Source: Nymphaea colorata (Eukaryota; Streptophyta; Magnoliopsida; Nymphaeales; Nymphaeaceae). Taken from it: a stretch of DNA of 64,000 nt. Position 1 is the stretch's first letter. The number at the start of each line of letters is the position of its first letter. The position numbers and the translations under genes are program-made. The notes below the pieces were generated by a model. The model made no database searches. It saw nothing but the letters and a program-made list of their open reading frames with translations, and was not told the DNA's origin. The stretch spans positions 29,305,206-29,369,205 of the forward strand of contig NC_045139.1 of the NCBI RefSeq assembly GCF_008831285.2, written 5' to 3'. Below, piece by piece: positions 12,371 through 24,110 of the stretch.

Positions 12371-12442
12371 ATCAGAGTGGCGCAGCGGAAGCGTGGTGGG
12401 CCCATAACCCACAGGTCCCAGGATCGAAACCTGGCTCTGATA
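12371..12442 (+). tRNA. Initiator tRNA-Met (CAU)
   Basis: This is a 72-nt intronless gene. The acceptor stem pairs ATCAGAG (5') with CTCTGAT (3') and the discriminator is A. The anticodon arm is GTGGG-CCCATAA-CCCAC with anticodon CAT, and the T arm is CCAGG-ATCGAAA-CCTGG. AT as the first acceptor pair, the GGG/CCC anticodon stem and an ATCGAAA T loop identify a eukaryotic initiator rather than an elongator tRNA-Met. Internal box A (TGGCGCAGCGG) and box B are intact. A CAACAAA motif lies just upstream, as is usual at plant tRNA start sites. CCA is not encoded, as expected of a nuclear gene. Confidence 0.98.
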
Positions 12443-12466
12443 GAATTCAGCGACAGCTTCCCCAAG

Positions 12467-12479
12467 TTTTTCTTTTTTT
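12467..12479 (+). terminator. RNA polymerase III terminator of the tRNA-Met gene
   Basis: Runs of five and seven T start about 25 bp after the mature 3' end, which is sufficient for Pol III termination. Confidence 0.8.
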
Positions 12480-12502
12480 GGGGGATTTCATTTGGAAAAA
12501 GA

Positions 12503-12720
12503 GCAAAAGTTCAACACCATTCATCCTCCAGATCAACGGCAGATATTTCACAGCATCATCAAGAGTCTTGAAACTTCTTTGGGTATTGCTTTTCTCTCTG
12601 CGGGGCCATTGGACAAAATTGGAAATTTTTAACTTTTCTTTAAAGCAGCGGCAAATTTTCAGCACCGTTGATTTTACAGATCAATAGCCGAGATTTCACA
12701 ACTTCTTAAAGTCTTACAAC
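12503..12720. repeat. 148-bp diverged tandem duplication downstream of tRNA-Met
   Basis: The segment GCAAAAGTTCAACACC..AGATCAACGGC..GATATTTCACA at 12503 matches GCAAATTTTCAGCACC..AGATCAATAGCC..GAGATTTCACA at 12651, offset by 148 bp. The copies are well diverged, so the duplication is old. Confidence 0.65.
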
Positions 12721-15700
12721 ATTCGCTTTTGCCACAAAATGAGCCGCTTGCCGTAGTATATCATTGGCTGGCGCCAAATCGCAAGAGATAAAGGGTGGAG
12801 AAGAAAAATCTGCTTCCCGCCCTAAATCGAAGGGCGCGGGCGATCTTTTTCTCCTCCGTTCTGGTTTTCATGGCTTCATTTTTGGATTTGTAATTTAGAC
12901 AATAGAAAATAAAATCTCCGTATTTTTCATGAACCTTGCCGCTGTTTCTCAATTCCTTCTGTAGTTTTTTGACCTCTGCGATTTACCTTGATTTGCTAAT
13001 TAGAAACTATTAGAGCGTGTAATTGTTCTCATTAAAATGGATGCAAGTGAACAATCGACATGTCCTCGATGATTTATGTTGAGTTGCATTTATTAGAACG
13101 AATTCGTGCTTTAATCAAATTTAAGTTTGTATTGCTCATTTAAACGTGAAGTCATGCTTTAATTCGTTAATTTCGAATTAATTCATGTTTTGTGTGTGTT
13201 TACGTCCTTGGTTTTAGGATTTTGCCAGAGTTTCCTTGTTTTTTTGGATGGTAAGAAACTAATGGAGTGCATAATTGTTGTTTGTTTGTCTCTTTGTTGT
13301 TCTTGTTAGTCTTGCCTCTTGAATGGTTGGTACGTCCGTGATGATGACGAAGAGTTTGCGTTTTCTCTGTTCGGGCTTTTAACAAAAAATTTACGGTCCA
13401 GTGAGAACATCGAAGTATTGAGTCGCTTTTTTCATTTTAGGGTAACTGATTGTGTTGAAAATGGAAGAAGGAAGAAACCAAGGTTTTCGAACGATCATTT
13501 AATCGCTAGTTGGTTTGATTGGGAAAGGGAAAAAGGATAAAGCGGATCCCCAAGTAACGACATCCCATTTGGTTGATGTCAGGTTGAGTTTAAAGAAGCA
13601 TTTTAAAGAGCAAGAATCTTTTTCTTTCTCTAGGATGCTATAATTATGATCAGTAATGATGTCTGCCTTTGCTAAATGTGTTGTTGATCTGCTTATCTTT
13701 TAATTTTTACGGCAAGTTTCATTTTCTGGTGATCCTCCCAGGATATAATGGGTTTTGAATACCTTGTGAATTCATCTGATCTCTTCTTAACAAAACTGCT
13801 TTTGTCAAGTTATCGTTCGAAGAAATTGGTCCTTTTAGCGTCTGCTGTTCCCATTTCCCAAGCGTCCTTAGCCTTCCCAAAGAGATTCGAAAAACATGAT
13901 TCATGTGCATGATTTCAGTGCATTTGCAAGACATTAGTGATTTTTGTTACTTTACGAGGCTCTGTTTTTCATATGATTCTGGTTATAACAATTTTTGTGC
14001 CCATGGTATGCCATTGTTCCTGAGTACTGCTGATGTTGAAATATATTTTCCTGAACATTCCGTTGGAGCTGTCAGACCTAGTATTGTTTATCTATGGCAG
14101 TGGAAACGTTATGTTGTTTCTGTTAATCCTTGCTAGTGAACTTGCCATATTTTCTTCCGATTGTTTTAGGTTCGTATGAAAATCATTTGTTCGGCGGTTT
14201 TTTGCAGCTTCTTCTCTATTCATCCTGCTCGTATTTTTCTACTTCTTGCCCTCAATTTGCTATTCTTCAGATGTGGACTGCACTTCGATAAAGAAATTCG
14301 CTCACAATTGTGTCGTAAGTTCCATTTTTGAGCCGTTAATGGCTTTTGTTATGTCTTTGCTTTGCTTTGATCAGTATCTGTGCATTTTTTCATAGCAGGG
14401 AGCTTGAGCTGGGATCACAACCTTTTAAGTCATGGTAAAACATAAAAAGAAAAACGAGGTGTATCAGAGGCTTTCTTTACTTTGTCGAGCCATGAACTTT
14501 TTCTTACAGAAACCACATCACATCAGACACATTGCAACTTTATCTTTGGAGCGCCTTGCTTTTGTCGTGGGTGACATTTTCCATGTTATCTTTATATTAG
14601 TTTGACAATTTCTATGCGAAGGACATCTGTTCTTTTGACAGATGCTTTCAAAATCAAATCGGCATTTTATTGCTTAGACGTCTGGTCCAGTAGAGGGTTT
14701 AAATCTGAACATACTTTTTCTAAAACACGCAAGTAGGAAAAACGGATGGAGGTACGTCTCGTCTGCTTGTATAAACATAGTTTGGTTGGATGCTTGGTGG
14801 AAGAAATTGCAGGAAGTATATGAATCTTTTTTACGGTCCTATGTATCGGCTTCTTTATAATAGTGACTGCATATTTTTGAAGAGGTCCTTAAATTATGTT
14901 TTTCTGGTCTTACTGGTTAATATTTAGTTTAAATCTGTGCTTGCACGAAATTTTATACCTGTACAATTGTCACCACATTATTATTGAAGCTTGTAGAGAA
15001 CCTTTTCATTACTATTGTAGTATGCCACATATAGGAACAAATATTTATGTTTGTAGCATAGCTAGCTTGAACAATATACCGGGAGTTCAGAAAAAAAAAT
15101 GATCTGTTATCATTCCAAAAGAAAATTATTAGGTAAGAAATGTTCTATGAAATCAAATAAAATGGCCACAAGGTCCAAAATGATTGATGAAGACTTTTGG
15201 TTTTCTGGAGCCTTGATTATGTCATTTAGTGATCTGACCATGCTGTCCATATTCGATGCAAGCTAATTGATCAGCTATGCTGCCTTCAACGTACATATAT
15301 ATTGAACAGGATTTCTCTGCAGTGACCACATGGTCAGCCAGATGATATTCTTTAATGAAATTTTTGGTCATGTTATTAGTAGGCTAGGCATCCATCTCAT
15401 GGTTAAAGAACTGAGTTATACCTTGCTTGTTCAAATGAAACAACTTCCATAGGGTCATGTTTACAACCCTTACCTGTAATAACATATCGATTGCAACTTT
15501 TCATTCCTTGAACCGTTACAGAATCTTCTCCTGTTGCATGGCCTGTTTTCTTAATAAGTCAATTAGCTAACTATTGTGGAAAATGGTGAGATGGTCAATC
15601 AAGTTTAGCTAGCTTATATGGGCAGTGACATGCAAATTTGAATATCAGCAGTTAAATCATCTGTGTTGATTATTTGAACATGGTACTCTTCATTGCCTAT

Positions 15701-17400
15701 TTAGTAGCACAAGAATGTTTGTCTATAATTTGATTATTTGAGAGAATCGATGATGATTGCTATTTTGCTTAAACGATTTCAGCTTTTTAATGATTTCTGG
15801 ACAAAAGAGGAAAGGTTATAATAAAATATCTTTTCTTTCATTTAAGCTGAACTTGTGCAATCTTGCCTTCCTGCAGAAGTTCAACATTTTTTCACAACTT
15901 AGTGCAAGGGTATCTAGCAAATTGTTGTAGAGCACTTATTTTCTGGTCATCACATATAACCCAAATTTCTAGAGGAAGAAATTTCTTCTTCAACCTATTC
16001 CTGAATTTGTATTTTAGAATCCTTAGATTTCTCTTTTAACTATTTAGCGACGCTGACTTTGTTGAGACCTTAAGGGAATACATGTGCCTTTCTCCTTCTG
16101 TGAGCAAGTTATGCATGTGGAGTTAACATATTGGCTTGATACACAAGAAGTGTAGGAAGGTCAAAACACCGCATCCTGGTACTGGATTAGGGTGCTCCTT
16201 AATGTGTTCATTTTTAGTAGTACGTTCTTGTGTCGCACAATTGCAAACATGCCAAATCCTGTTATGCCCATGCAACTCTTCTTTTAAAGAATATATATTG
16301 CTTGTGATGCCCCATACACGATACCATTTGTAAGCATCCATAGCTATGTGACATAAGGAACAACTTAATAATGGTGATTGTTGTGGAACATTGTTCCCTT
16401 CCCTTTTTCCTTAGATGGTACAAACAAATACTTGTTTGTTGTGTCAATCATGCACTTGGGCCCCATGGTCCATTATTGCTACTATTGAGCTGAGGGTGCT
16501 CTGGAACTTGCTTATGCTTGAAATTCTAACACGCTAAGTTCTAAAACAGGTGGAGATTGTAGGATCTAAGATGCATCAACAGTCACAATTACAAAAATAT
16601 CATGGTTTGACAACTCTGCTTTTTTGTCTCTTCTTTATTCCGATGAATCTTCTCAGCATCGGCCCTAGATTAGGGAGGCAACCTTTTGGTTCGAACTGTA
16701 TTTCCGTGAGAAGAATCAGACCTACAGTTGCCCGGTTCTTGCTGTAGTCTGGCAGATTCTGAAAGGACATAGGCTGCCATGTTTGGACTCCTTATGGTTG
16801 GTACTCGTGGATTTGCTTGTTAGATGTGGACCTTGAGTGGATAATAACTATAGAAAATCACTTTTACTTACATGGTTGCCTTCGATAAACTATACATTAA
16901 CACAAACCTTTTTGTTCATCTATTCATAAGCTCCTCTTTTTTTTCAAGGTTGAACTCTTTGGTCTTTAGTGAATGCTTTCCATCCATTGTTTCTGTAATG
17001 TTCTTGTTACAGGAGACTCCATGATTGTCCTGCAGGGACACTTGCAGTACCATATAGCAATGAAAACACCAAGACTGAGGCTTGGATGGATTCTGTTTCA
17101 TGTCTCGTGTCATTTCTTTTAGATGAAAGTTACCGAGTGCTTTTCTATAATTGGCAGCACATCAATCGAGCTCGGACCTCCTTCATAATGCAAAATTCTG
17201 CGAGTTTCAGAGGTTAAGCTCTTTGCTCAAGCTGCTCAAGTTCATAGCACAGGTCAATTCTTTACCTAGCTATGCATTCATGCCCTAGAACAGCATATTT
17301 TCTTTAGCCTAATGAACCCCTCATTCTTGGCTGTCTCGTGACACAAGATGACGGGGGAGAACATGACAACTCATGTGCTCATGACAATCAAGGTCCCTTG
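12721..17400. other. Gene-poor stretch; possible transcribed region of unknown nature
   Basis: The GC-rich patch at about 12770-12870 (with TTCCCGCC, an E2F-like site, at about 12812) looks like a plant promoter or leader. A short frame at about 14209-14312 (plus) encodes a hydrophobic LLVFFYFLP stretch followed by SDVDCTSIKKFAHNC and a GTAAGT donor. It could be one exon of a small secreted protein, but I could not link it to other exons in phase. The rest has only short random frames. A non-coding transcript or a decayed gene are equal alternatives. Confidence 0.3.
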
Positions 17401-17413
17401 TCGACAAATTCTT

Positions 17414-17990
17414 AGGCCCCGTTGTTTCAATCTCAAAAGATTTTCATGAGATTGAATTTTGATGTCAAAATTCAGTCATACGAGGGGATCAGGACAGACC
17501 TTCTCCTTGAAAACAGCTGCTAGGAAAACCATTACTTGTTCAAGCTGAGGTCCACCTATTTCCTTCCTTGGATTGTTTGCTATAGTTTGGCCCAGAAAAT
17601 CCACCAAACACCCGACGCCATTCTAGGTCCATTTAGATGATCTGGTTATAGAAAACAGGATCTGTCTACAGAAAATCAGATGGAATCCCGGCTTGGTTAG
17701 GCCAGAAATGGGATCCTCCATCTGATTTGGGCCCGACCCGTGGTCATTCCCGTGAAGAAAACCCATGAGGAAAGTTTTTTGTCCTGCTGAGGGAATATGA
17801 GAAGAAAACCCATGCGAAAAGTTCTGGTTGCTTGGGGGCCTCTCTGAAATGTAATTCTGTGAATTGTTTTTTGTCCGGCTGCAAATGAGTTGAAGCGCAA
17901 AAAAGCTCATCATATTTAAAGAAATGTGACATAAGCAGTTCAAAGAAACGCCACGTAGAGATTTAACAGTAACTCCCAATCTCCCATATA
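17414..17990. repeat. Decayed transposon-like segment
   Basis: It begins with GGCCCCGTTGTTTCAATCTC, a boundary motif common in plant DNA transposons. Inside, the motif GAAGAAAACCCATG is repeated (near 17755 and 17803), and CCATCTGATTT near 17719 faces AATCAGATGG near 17674. The frames are shifted and have no recognisable domain. Boundaries are uncertain. Confidence 0.35.
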
Positions 17991-18419
17991 TGCGGCCAAT
18001 AAAGAAATTCTATAAAATCGTTTTTTCAAATAAATTATATTAAAAATTGCCATTTTTGCCCTCTCAAAACTTCCTGAAAATATACTTTAACTTTGTTAGT
18101 ACGTCTAGCTTCCCTTTCAATAACTTCCCAAACATAATGAAGAAAAGGAATTTCACATCAATATTGTGAAAGTTAAACGGAAAGATAATTAATTGAGATA
18201 TAAATTAATCATGTATTAATATTATTGAACATAACCAAACAGGAAAATAATAAAGTCGAAATTTGTCTTTATTGAAGGTATTCTCTTCTGACATGTTAAC
18301 CTGATTTTAAGTTAATGAAATCCTACGGCTAGCTGATGGAAAATTGTTTTCTACCGTGGTGTAAAATTTACATGTGCTTATAATAACACGCGGTTGAACT
18401 TTTATGTGGACGTGGACCC

Positions 18420-18800
18420 ACCTAGTCGGTTAGCCTGACTTTAATGGAGAAAATTCTCGTGACGTCAGCCCTAAGGGTTTTGTTATCCGAAGGAGAGGAC
18501 GAAAGCCCTAATGGAGAGTGGTGGTGGCGGTGATGGTCAGAGAATCTCACTTGGTGTGGTGACGTGGCCCAGCAGAGGAAAACTCGTGGTGGGTGGCAGT
18601 GAAAGCCCAGCTGGGTCCCACAAGAGGTAGAAGGAAACCTTTTCTTTGCTCCCCTTTCCAAAATGACATTCTTCCCCGGCCCCCTCGAATTCGGGGCCAG
18701 CCGCGTGGGTCCCACTCATCTTCCCGCTACTGCGATTCTAGTACCAAATCAGCACCCGCTCTCACCTCTTACCCAAAACCGGTCGGGTCGAAGTGATCCT
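18420..18800. other. GC-rich island with a palindromic class I TCP-type site
   Basis: About 380 bp is clearly richer in GC than its surroundings. GTGGGTCCCAC at 18705-18715 is a perfect match to the class I TCP consensus GTGGGNCCCAC, and related GGTCCCAC copies lie near 18613. A 39-codon frame starting with ATGGAGAGTGG near 18511 is unconvincing. The island may be a promoter or a transposon remnant; no gene is proven beside it. Confidence 0.35.
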
Positions 18801-20577
18801 TGACCCGTTCATGCCATGACCTCTTCTCTCCTCTTGTTAGCAGGACCTTTTGTTTAGGAATAGAAACTCGAGTTTAAGCTAATGTAATATTTCTCAAAAT
18901 ATCTGCTTCTATGATTCCTTAGTTCACCTATTTTCCTACAACAATTTCATAGATTGATGGATGATTTGTCTACCATTGGCAGGCAGATCCAGTTGTGGTA
19001 GTAGAAATTTCAATTATAGGATGGGGATCCATATTCCATAGCTTCTACCAGAAGGATAGATACCAGTACAAATTAGACTCCATAAGTAGTTTTTAAGTTC
19101 TATGAGAACCAGTGACTGAGTTATAAATTTAATCTATGGTTAAAGGGTATTGTTACGTTAAATTTCAAGGACTGCAAAAGAAAAAAGAAAACTTATGAAG
19201 TATCTCTGTGTAATTAAAGCAAGTTTTGTGAGCTTGTGTGGGCAATTGCCTACTGCAGTCACAACGTGGCGGAGCTCCGCCGTTATAGAGCACTGGACTT
19301 CAGTCCTTCTGATAATGTTAGAGTTTGGGTATGTGAGAAAACCTGAAAATAGTGTTATCATACGTCTTATTGTCCTTTTTGGGTGTGGATTAAAGCTGGC
19401 TATAAAGCGGGTAGGAGTCTACCGCATCTAAAGCTTCTTGGTTATTATGACCATTTTGCTGTACCCACCTTAACCGTGGCGAATGCAACCAGATGTGGAC
19501 TTGTCTGAGCAGTTGGGACCCAAATAATTTTATTCGCTAGTGCTCCTCGGTATTCTACTACCGTTCCAATGGTTTAAAATTTTCTAAAGGATTTAAAATT
19601 AACCTCTCTCCCTATTCAGAGGTGCGCTTTCCTGGATTCTAACTTATTGAGATATGATCTCATTTCGATTGGGCGTGGATTTGAATTTGGACGTTGTGCA
19701 CAAAATTTAGTGAAATCCAGTAACTACTCGTGTTTGGTCTTTGATTAAATAGGCTATCTGTTTTCAGACGCAAGCAGTAAACGAGTACAAATTCCACTAT
19801 AACTGGATCTTTCCTTCTCAAACTTTTTTTGACTAATTGACTCTGAAATGGAGTTGTAATGAAAAAACAATTTGGTTCATTGGAAGCGAATAATTGCTTG
19901 GTTGGGCATGGTTTTACCGAGTATGAAATAGATACTAAGAAAAGGAAAGTCTACCATGAGATCTGAAGCGAGATTCAAAGTGAATTTCTGAGACCAAAAG
20001 AAAAGGTACAAAGGCCTTTTCTGGATTCATCTGGATCTGGACCTAGACCTTCACGTACGTCCATAAATATAAGGGCCTAATCAAGGGTCCAGTTTGAGCC
20101 ATGGGCTAGGTAGCCTAAGGGTGTCCAGGTTTTAATCATTTAGTTGCGTGAGATTGATTAGTCCCCTAAGGTTGCCTTGGGTCCATGATGTGATAGTTCC
20201 AATTGGGTCCACATGCATGAGAGCTTGCCTGGTACTTGAGCTGGTTGATAAGCGGGAGACAGTTCCCATGTGAGCCCCATTATCAGTTGGGCATTGTGGT
20301 CCAGTTCCCGTTTGGTTCCCGGAAAAGTTTCAGCCCAACCCGCTTTTGGGTGGGCTGGGTCCGATCCGACCCACAAAAGAAGGTGGCGCGGTCGGACGAC
20401 CAGCCAGCCAGAGGGTGGTGCGGTTTGGGCCGCACTGGATTACGCTCCGTAGCTGTTTTGGAGTTTGTGGGTGTATTGGGTGTTCAACTGGGAGGATCCA
20501 AATTCCGGATCCAGACATGTGACTCTCAGTCTTGTTAGAGAGACAAGCTCCACTGTGTTCCAGCCATCGAGGGACGT
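18801..20577. other. Intergenic DNA, no gene seen
   Basis: Short frames only. The part from about 20000 to 20577 is enriched in GGATCTGGACC and GGGTCC-like words, as in the 22.9-24.1 kb stretch, and is probably transposon-derived. Confidence 0.5.
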
Positions 20578-20721
20578 CAACCTTGAGTTTCTCCAGTACC
20601 TGGCACATGCTGAACCTGAGAAGTCTTTTTTAGTGGTAAAATGAGAAAACAACCTTGAGTTTCTCCAGTACCTGGCACATGCTGAACCTGAGAAGTCTTT
20701 TTTAGTGGTAAAATGAGAAAA
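20578..20721. repeat. Perfect 72-bp tandem duplication
   Basis: The unit CAACCTTGAGTTTCTCCAGT.. ending ..GGTAAAATGAGAAAA occurs at 20578-20649 and again at 20650-20721, with no difference that I can see. Identity across 72 bp in otherwise decayed DNA points to a very recent duplication (or an assembly artefact). Confidence 0.9.
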
Positions 20722-21189
20722 TAAGACAAGAAAAAGGAGAAGCAGAGCCTAATTATGAGTTGGCTGCTGGTAAAGGATTAAGATGCTTATATTGTAGCAC
20801 AACTGCTGCCAAGAGCGGAGGGAAAGGGGGCCGAGAAGAGCCCTGGTTCTCCCTTAGATTTTTAAAAACTTTAAAAAATTGGTTTAATATATATAAAAAG
20901 ATTTTAAAATTTTTATTTCAACTCCTCTTAAAAATTTTAAACTATAGTTTGACCCCTACAAAGAAACAAGTTTCTAGCTCTACCCTGACCTTACTGGTGA
21001 CCTTTGATCTTGAGAAGAATGATTTTTGGCGTCAGAGTTTACAGCTTGATCGTTGGATAGGCAAAGGAAGGAATTACTAGTTTTGTGTTTGAATATCTAG
21101 CTTTGAAGGAGAGAAAAGAAATTTCAAAAAAGCTAGTTTGTGATTGGAAGAGAGGAATTGAAAGAAAAGAATAGTGCAACTCTATCATC

Positions 21190-21192
<3 letters not shown>
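20722..21192. repeat. Intergenic DNA with decayed retroelement-like sequence
   Basis: From about 20815 to 20990 a GGAGGGAAAGGGGG stretch passes into AAAATTTTAA-rich DNA and ends with TCTAGCTCTACC. The same type of segment appears near 2200, 41700-41825 and 44590-44765, indicating a dispersed family. Confidence 0.4.
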
Positions 21193-21223
<31 letters not shown>

Positions 21224-21396
21224 CGTCCACGCCGATGGTCGAATATTTTAATACTAAAAACACACTACGGCATCTTCGGGCGATTTGCAAACTTTTTCAG
21301 AGTGGGGGAGGTGTGGGCCTCGTCCCGTCAGCGGCGCCCCCTGTCAGACCGCTAAAAATTTTGCATTTATTTTACAATATATATATATATATATAT
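21193..21396. mobile_element. Short insert bounded by (TA)n tracts on both sides
   Basis: A GC-richer block of about 155 bp (GTCCACGCCGATGG ... GTCAGCGGCGCCCCCTGTCAG) sits between TA microsatellites at 21193-21220 and 21378-21396. Insertion into TA microsatellites is a habit of some plant MITEs. I do not see strong terminal inverted repeats, so the class is uncertain. Confidence 0.4.
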
Positions 21397-21399
21397 AAT

Positions 21400-22560
21400 A
21401 AAATCATGTTGAAGTTTTATTGTAAACAAACTTAAGTTCTTTACTTTTCTTTTTTCCTTTATACGATGAAGAGGAACATGATACTTAGACAATTCCTTTG
21501 TTTAAATAAGGCTTTACAATAATAATTTTTTTGTTTTTTTTGTTTTACTTTCATTCCATCCATCCAAAGGAAGCCATAAAGAGCACCAAACTGTCACGTA
21601 TATGACCACGTCGATGCCTTCGTTTATGTGCGGTTCTTGTCTCGTTTTTGGATAGGATAATAAGAACTAGTGAATTCCGCTTCCTATTCGTTTCTTACTT
21701 CAAGGGTTATGTGAAAATGGATGGAGACAAATCACTTAGTTGTACCAATCGAACATGGCGGTAATTTCTCACTCTTCAAATGATTTTTTGGAGGGTCTTG
21801 AAAGAGTTGGTGCAACAATCAAGACAGTAGTAGGTAGGCGGCTAGTCTTTATTTTGAATTTTTAGATAACTTCACGGATGCACAAATTGAAGCATGACTG
21901 AGGGTGGCATTCTAAAACATCAAAAACAGATCTTTTATCATAAGAATGACAAAGTGTTGGTGAGAGCTTAGACCATCTCTTAGATGAAAAAATAAAATAC
22001 TCTTCCTATTCAACCATAATTATTTTTTTGTAGCACTCTAATTTGTCAAGCCAGTTTAATCTTATAACTTTTCATGTCTAGCAAGAGAAGCCGTCCAAAT
22101 TTATATAAGGCCCCAAGCAGACGCATAAAAATTCTTATCCATTTGATAAATTCAATTGCTTTTGCATTGGTCTTTCTAACTTAACAGATACACTTAGGTT
22201 GCCCTTTTGTAATTTCTTGATTGGTCAAGAACAGTTCATGTCCCTTCCTCCTCCATAGATGGAAAATGAAATGCTAGCTGAATGCCATCAAGCCAAACGC
22301 TGAGCTTCCTGTCCTCTGAGAAACAGTTGGGTATGTTCTTTTTCCTCCTACTTCCAGCCAGAAAGACTCATTGGAGAACATGATGTTGACATTTGATGTT
22401 GATAGCCAAAATAAATCAAATGAATATGAAAAAGAAAAGATAAAGGAGGAAAAAAAAGAAGAAAAATGACTCATTGCCAACTTTATCTCATTGAAAGGAC
22501 CCAAATGGCCTTGTGAGAAAAGGAGAGGGACAGTTGAGCATGGGCTGTGGTAGACCAACC
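21400..22560. other. AT-rich intergenic DNA, no gene seen
   Basis: No supported frame, RNA gene or clear repeat was seen on either strand. Confidence 0.5.
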
Positions 22561-24110
22561 AACCCAAGCTCTGACCGGGTCAGGTTATGAGAAAAAAAAG
22601 AAAAAGAAAAACCCCAAAAGGCATTTCATGTTTAGACCCTCAGGCTTGGTCAAACTGCACCAGGACCAAAGGGGGTCGAACGTCTTGACTCAAACGATCA
22701 TAGTTTCGCTGAGGTCCAAGTTGTTTCAAGTCTAGACGTCTGATCGAGACTAACTAAGCCTTGCTTGTCTATCCCAGAGGTCAACTGAGCTATGTCTCAC
22801 CTGGCTTGACCCACTTCTATGTAAGCTCAGATTAGACTCTTGCCTATCATAGGTCAAGGGGAGTCACTTTGGCAAAGCTGTTCGAGAACTTTTTCTCGCA
22901 ACTTAATGGCATTAGTGCTTTTGACTTTGAATAAGCACACTCGCGTCGCTTTGGCTTGAAGGGCTGCTGGCAAAATCAATCGGAAAACTTAGCCCAGGGC
23001 TCGCCAGATTAGGGTTCAGATCAAACCTGGCTAGCCTATGAGACCAGAGTATGGAGAGGGTCAGAATTTCTGTAGGTTTTTTCCAGTTTTGAGTGTTCAG
23101 GTGGGGCAGATCCACATGCCGATAGATACTCAAACTTTGAAAGAAAATCTGAAATTGGATCGTTTTCAAGAACTTGTAATCCAACCAGAGCCTTTTGTTG
23201 CACGTTAAAAGTGAAAAATAGAAGGGGCTAGAATGGAGACAGGTTGGTTTCAGTTTGGGGCCTCCAGAGGTGAGTCCAATTGGGGAATGGGTCCAGCAAG
23301 GCTGTGCCACATTAAGCCAGATTTGGTTGTACCTGACAAAGTACTGTATCTGACCTGTTGATGTTCTTACATCATTTACACAAGGACCTGGATTTGGTTG
23401 GACACAGTTGTACCCAATTGGATCTGTACCAGATCCAGGACCCAAATTTCGAATCTGGTCCAAACAGGACCTGCTCCGCAGAAGATTTTTTCTAGTGCAA
23501 TTATCTCATCTTATTCAAAAGGCTAGGGATCTTGCAGGTCGGGTGCTAGGTGCTTAGGCTCCTCCTGAATCTGTGGGATCCTAAGCCTAGTTTGTACCTA
23601 GAAAAGAGATGGCTTAATTAGGGAACCTTTTAATTGCTTTAGATCTGAGATCCGAGAGATTTGAATACATCAGACTTTGGACCCTTTTCTTTCTTCTTTT
23701 CACTTTTCCCCCCCTTTTTCCAGATTTCAACATCCATGGATAGTCTCAGATTTATGTCGTTTTATTTATGGATCTCGGGTTTGGCTTCCTACAAGTACGG
23801 GACATGAGATTCCACTTGGACCCAGATTACCCAAAGATATCGGGGCAACCAACCAATCCCGTATTGACTCGGTGCGCTTTGGTACAAGCATCTGATCCAA
23901 CAACTCCCAGTCAGAGTATTTGCGTTGTCTGGTCGTTTTCTTCTTCCCCTGCTTGTGATCCGAGTACCGTCGCATCCATTTCCACATAACAAACTCAAGA
24001 AAAACACAGATTCACCAAAGCAGATCCGGTAGAAGAGACCAGATCCAGATCCACCCAAGACTAGTTTGATCAAATTCTCAGATGCAGATGCTTTAGAACT
24101 GCGCAAATTT
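22561..24110. repeat. Decayed repetitive DNA rich in GGATC / CCAGATCC words
   Basis: The long minus-strand frame at 22912-23463 has Gly/Pro/Thr/Gln-rich content caused by repeated GGATC, CAGATCC and GACCC words, not by a protein domain. The same word pattern recurs up to 24110. This looks like old transposon or satellite-like material. No gene is supported. Confidence 0.45.

Noticed and set aside
19270..19330. tRNA-like stretch (GAGCACTGGACTTCAGTCC)
   Set aside because: An anticodon-like stem can be drawn, but acceptor and T arms do not pair and box B is missing.
22912..23463. 183-codon minus-strand frame
   Set aside because: Content is driven by repeated GGATC/CAGATCC words and has no domain; judged to be decayed repeat DNA.
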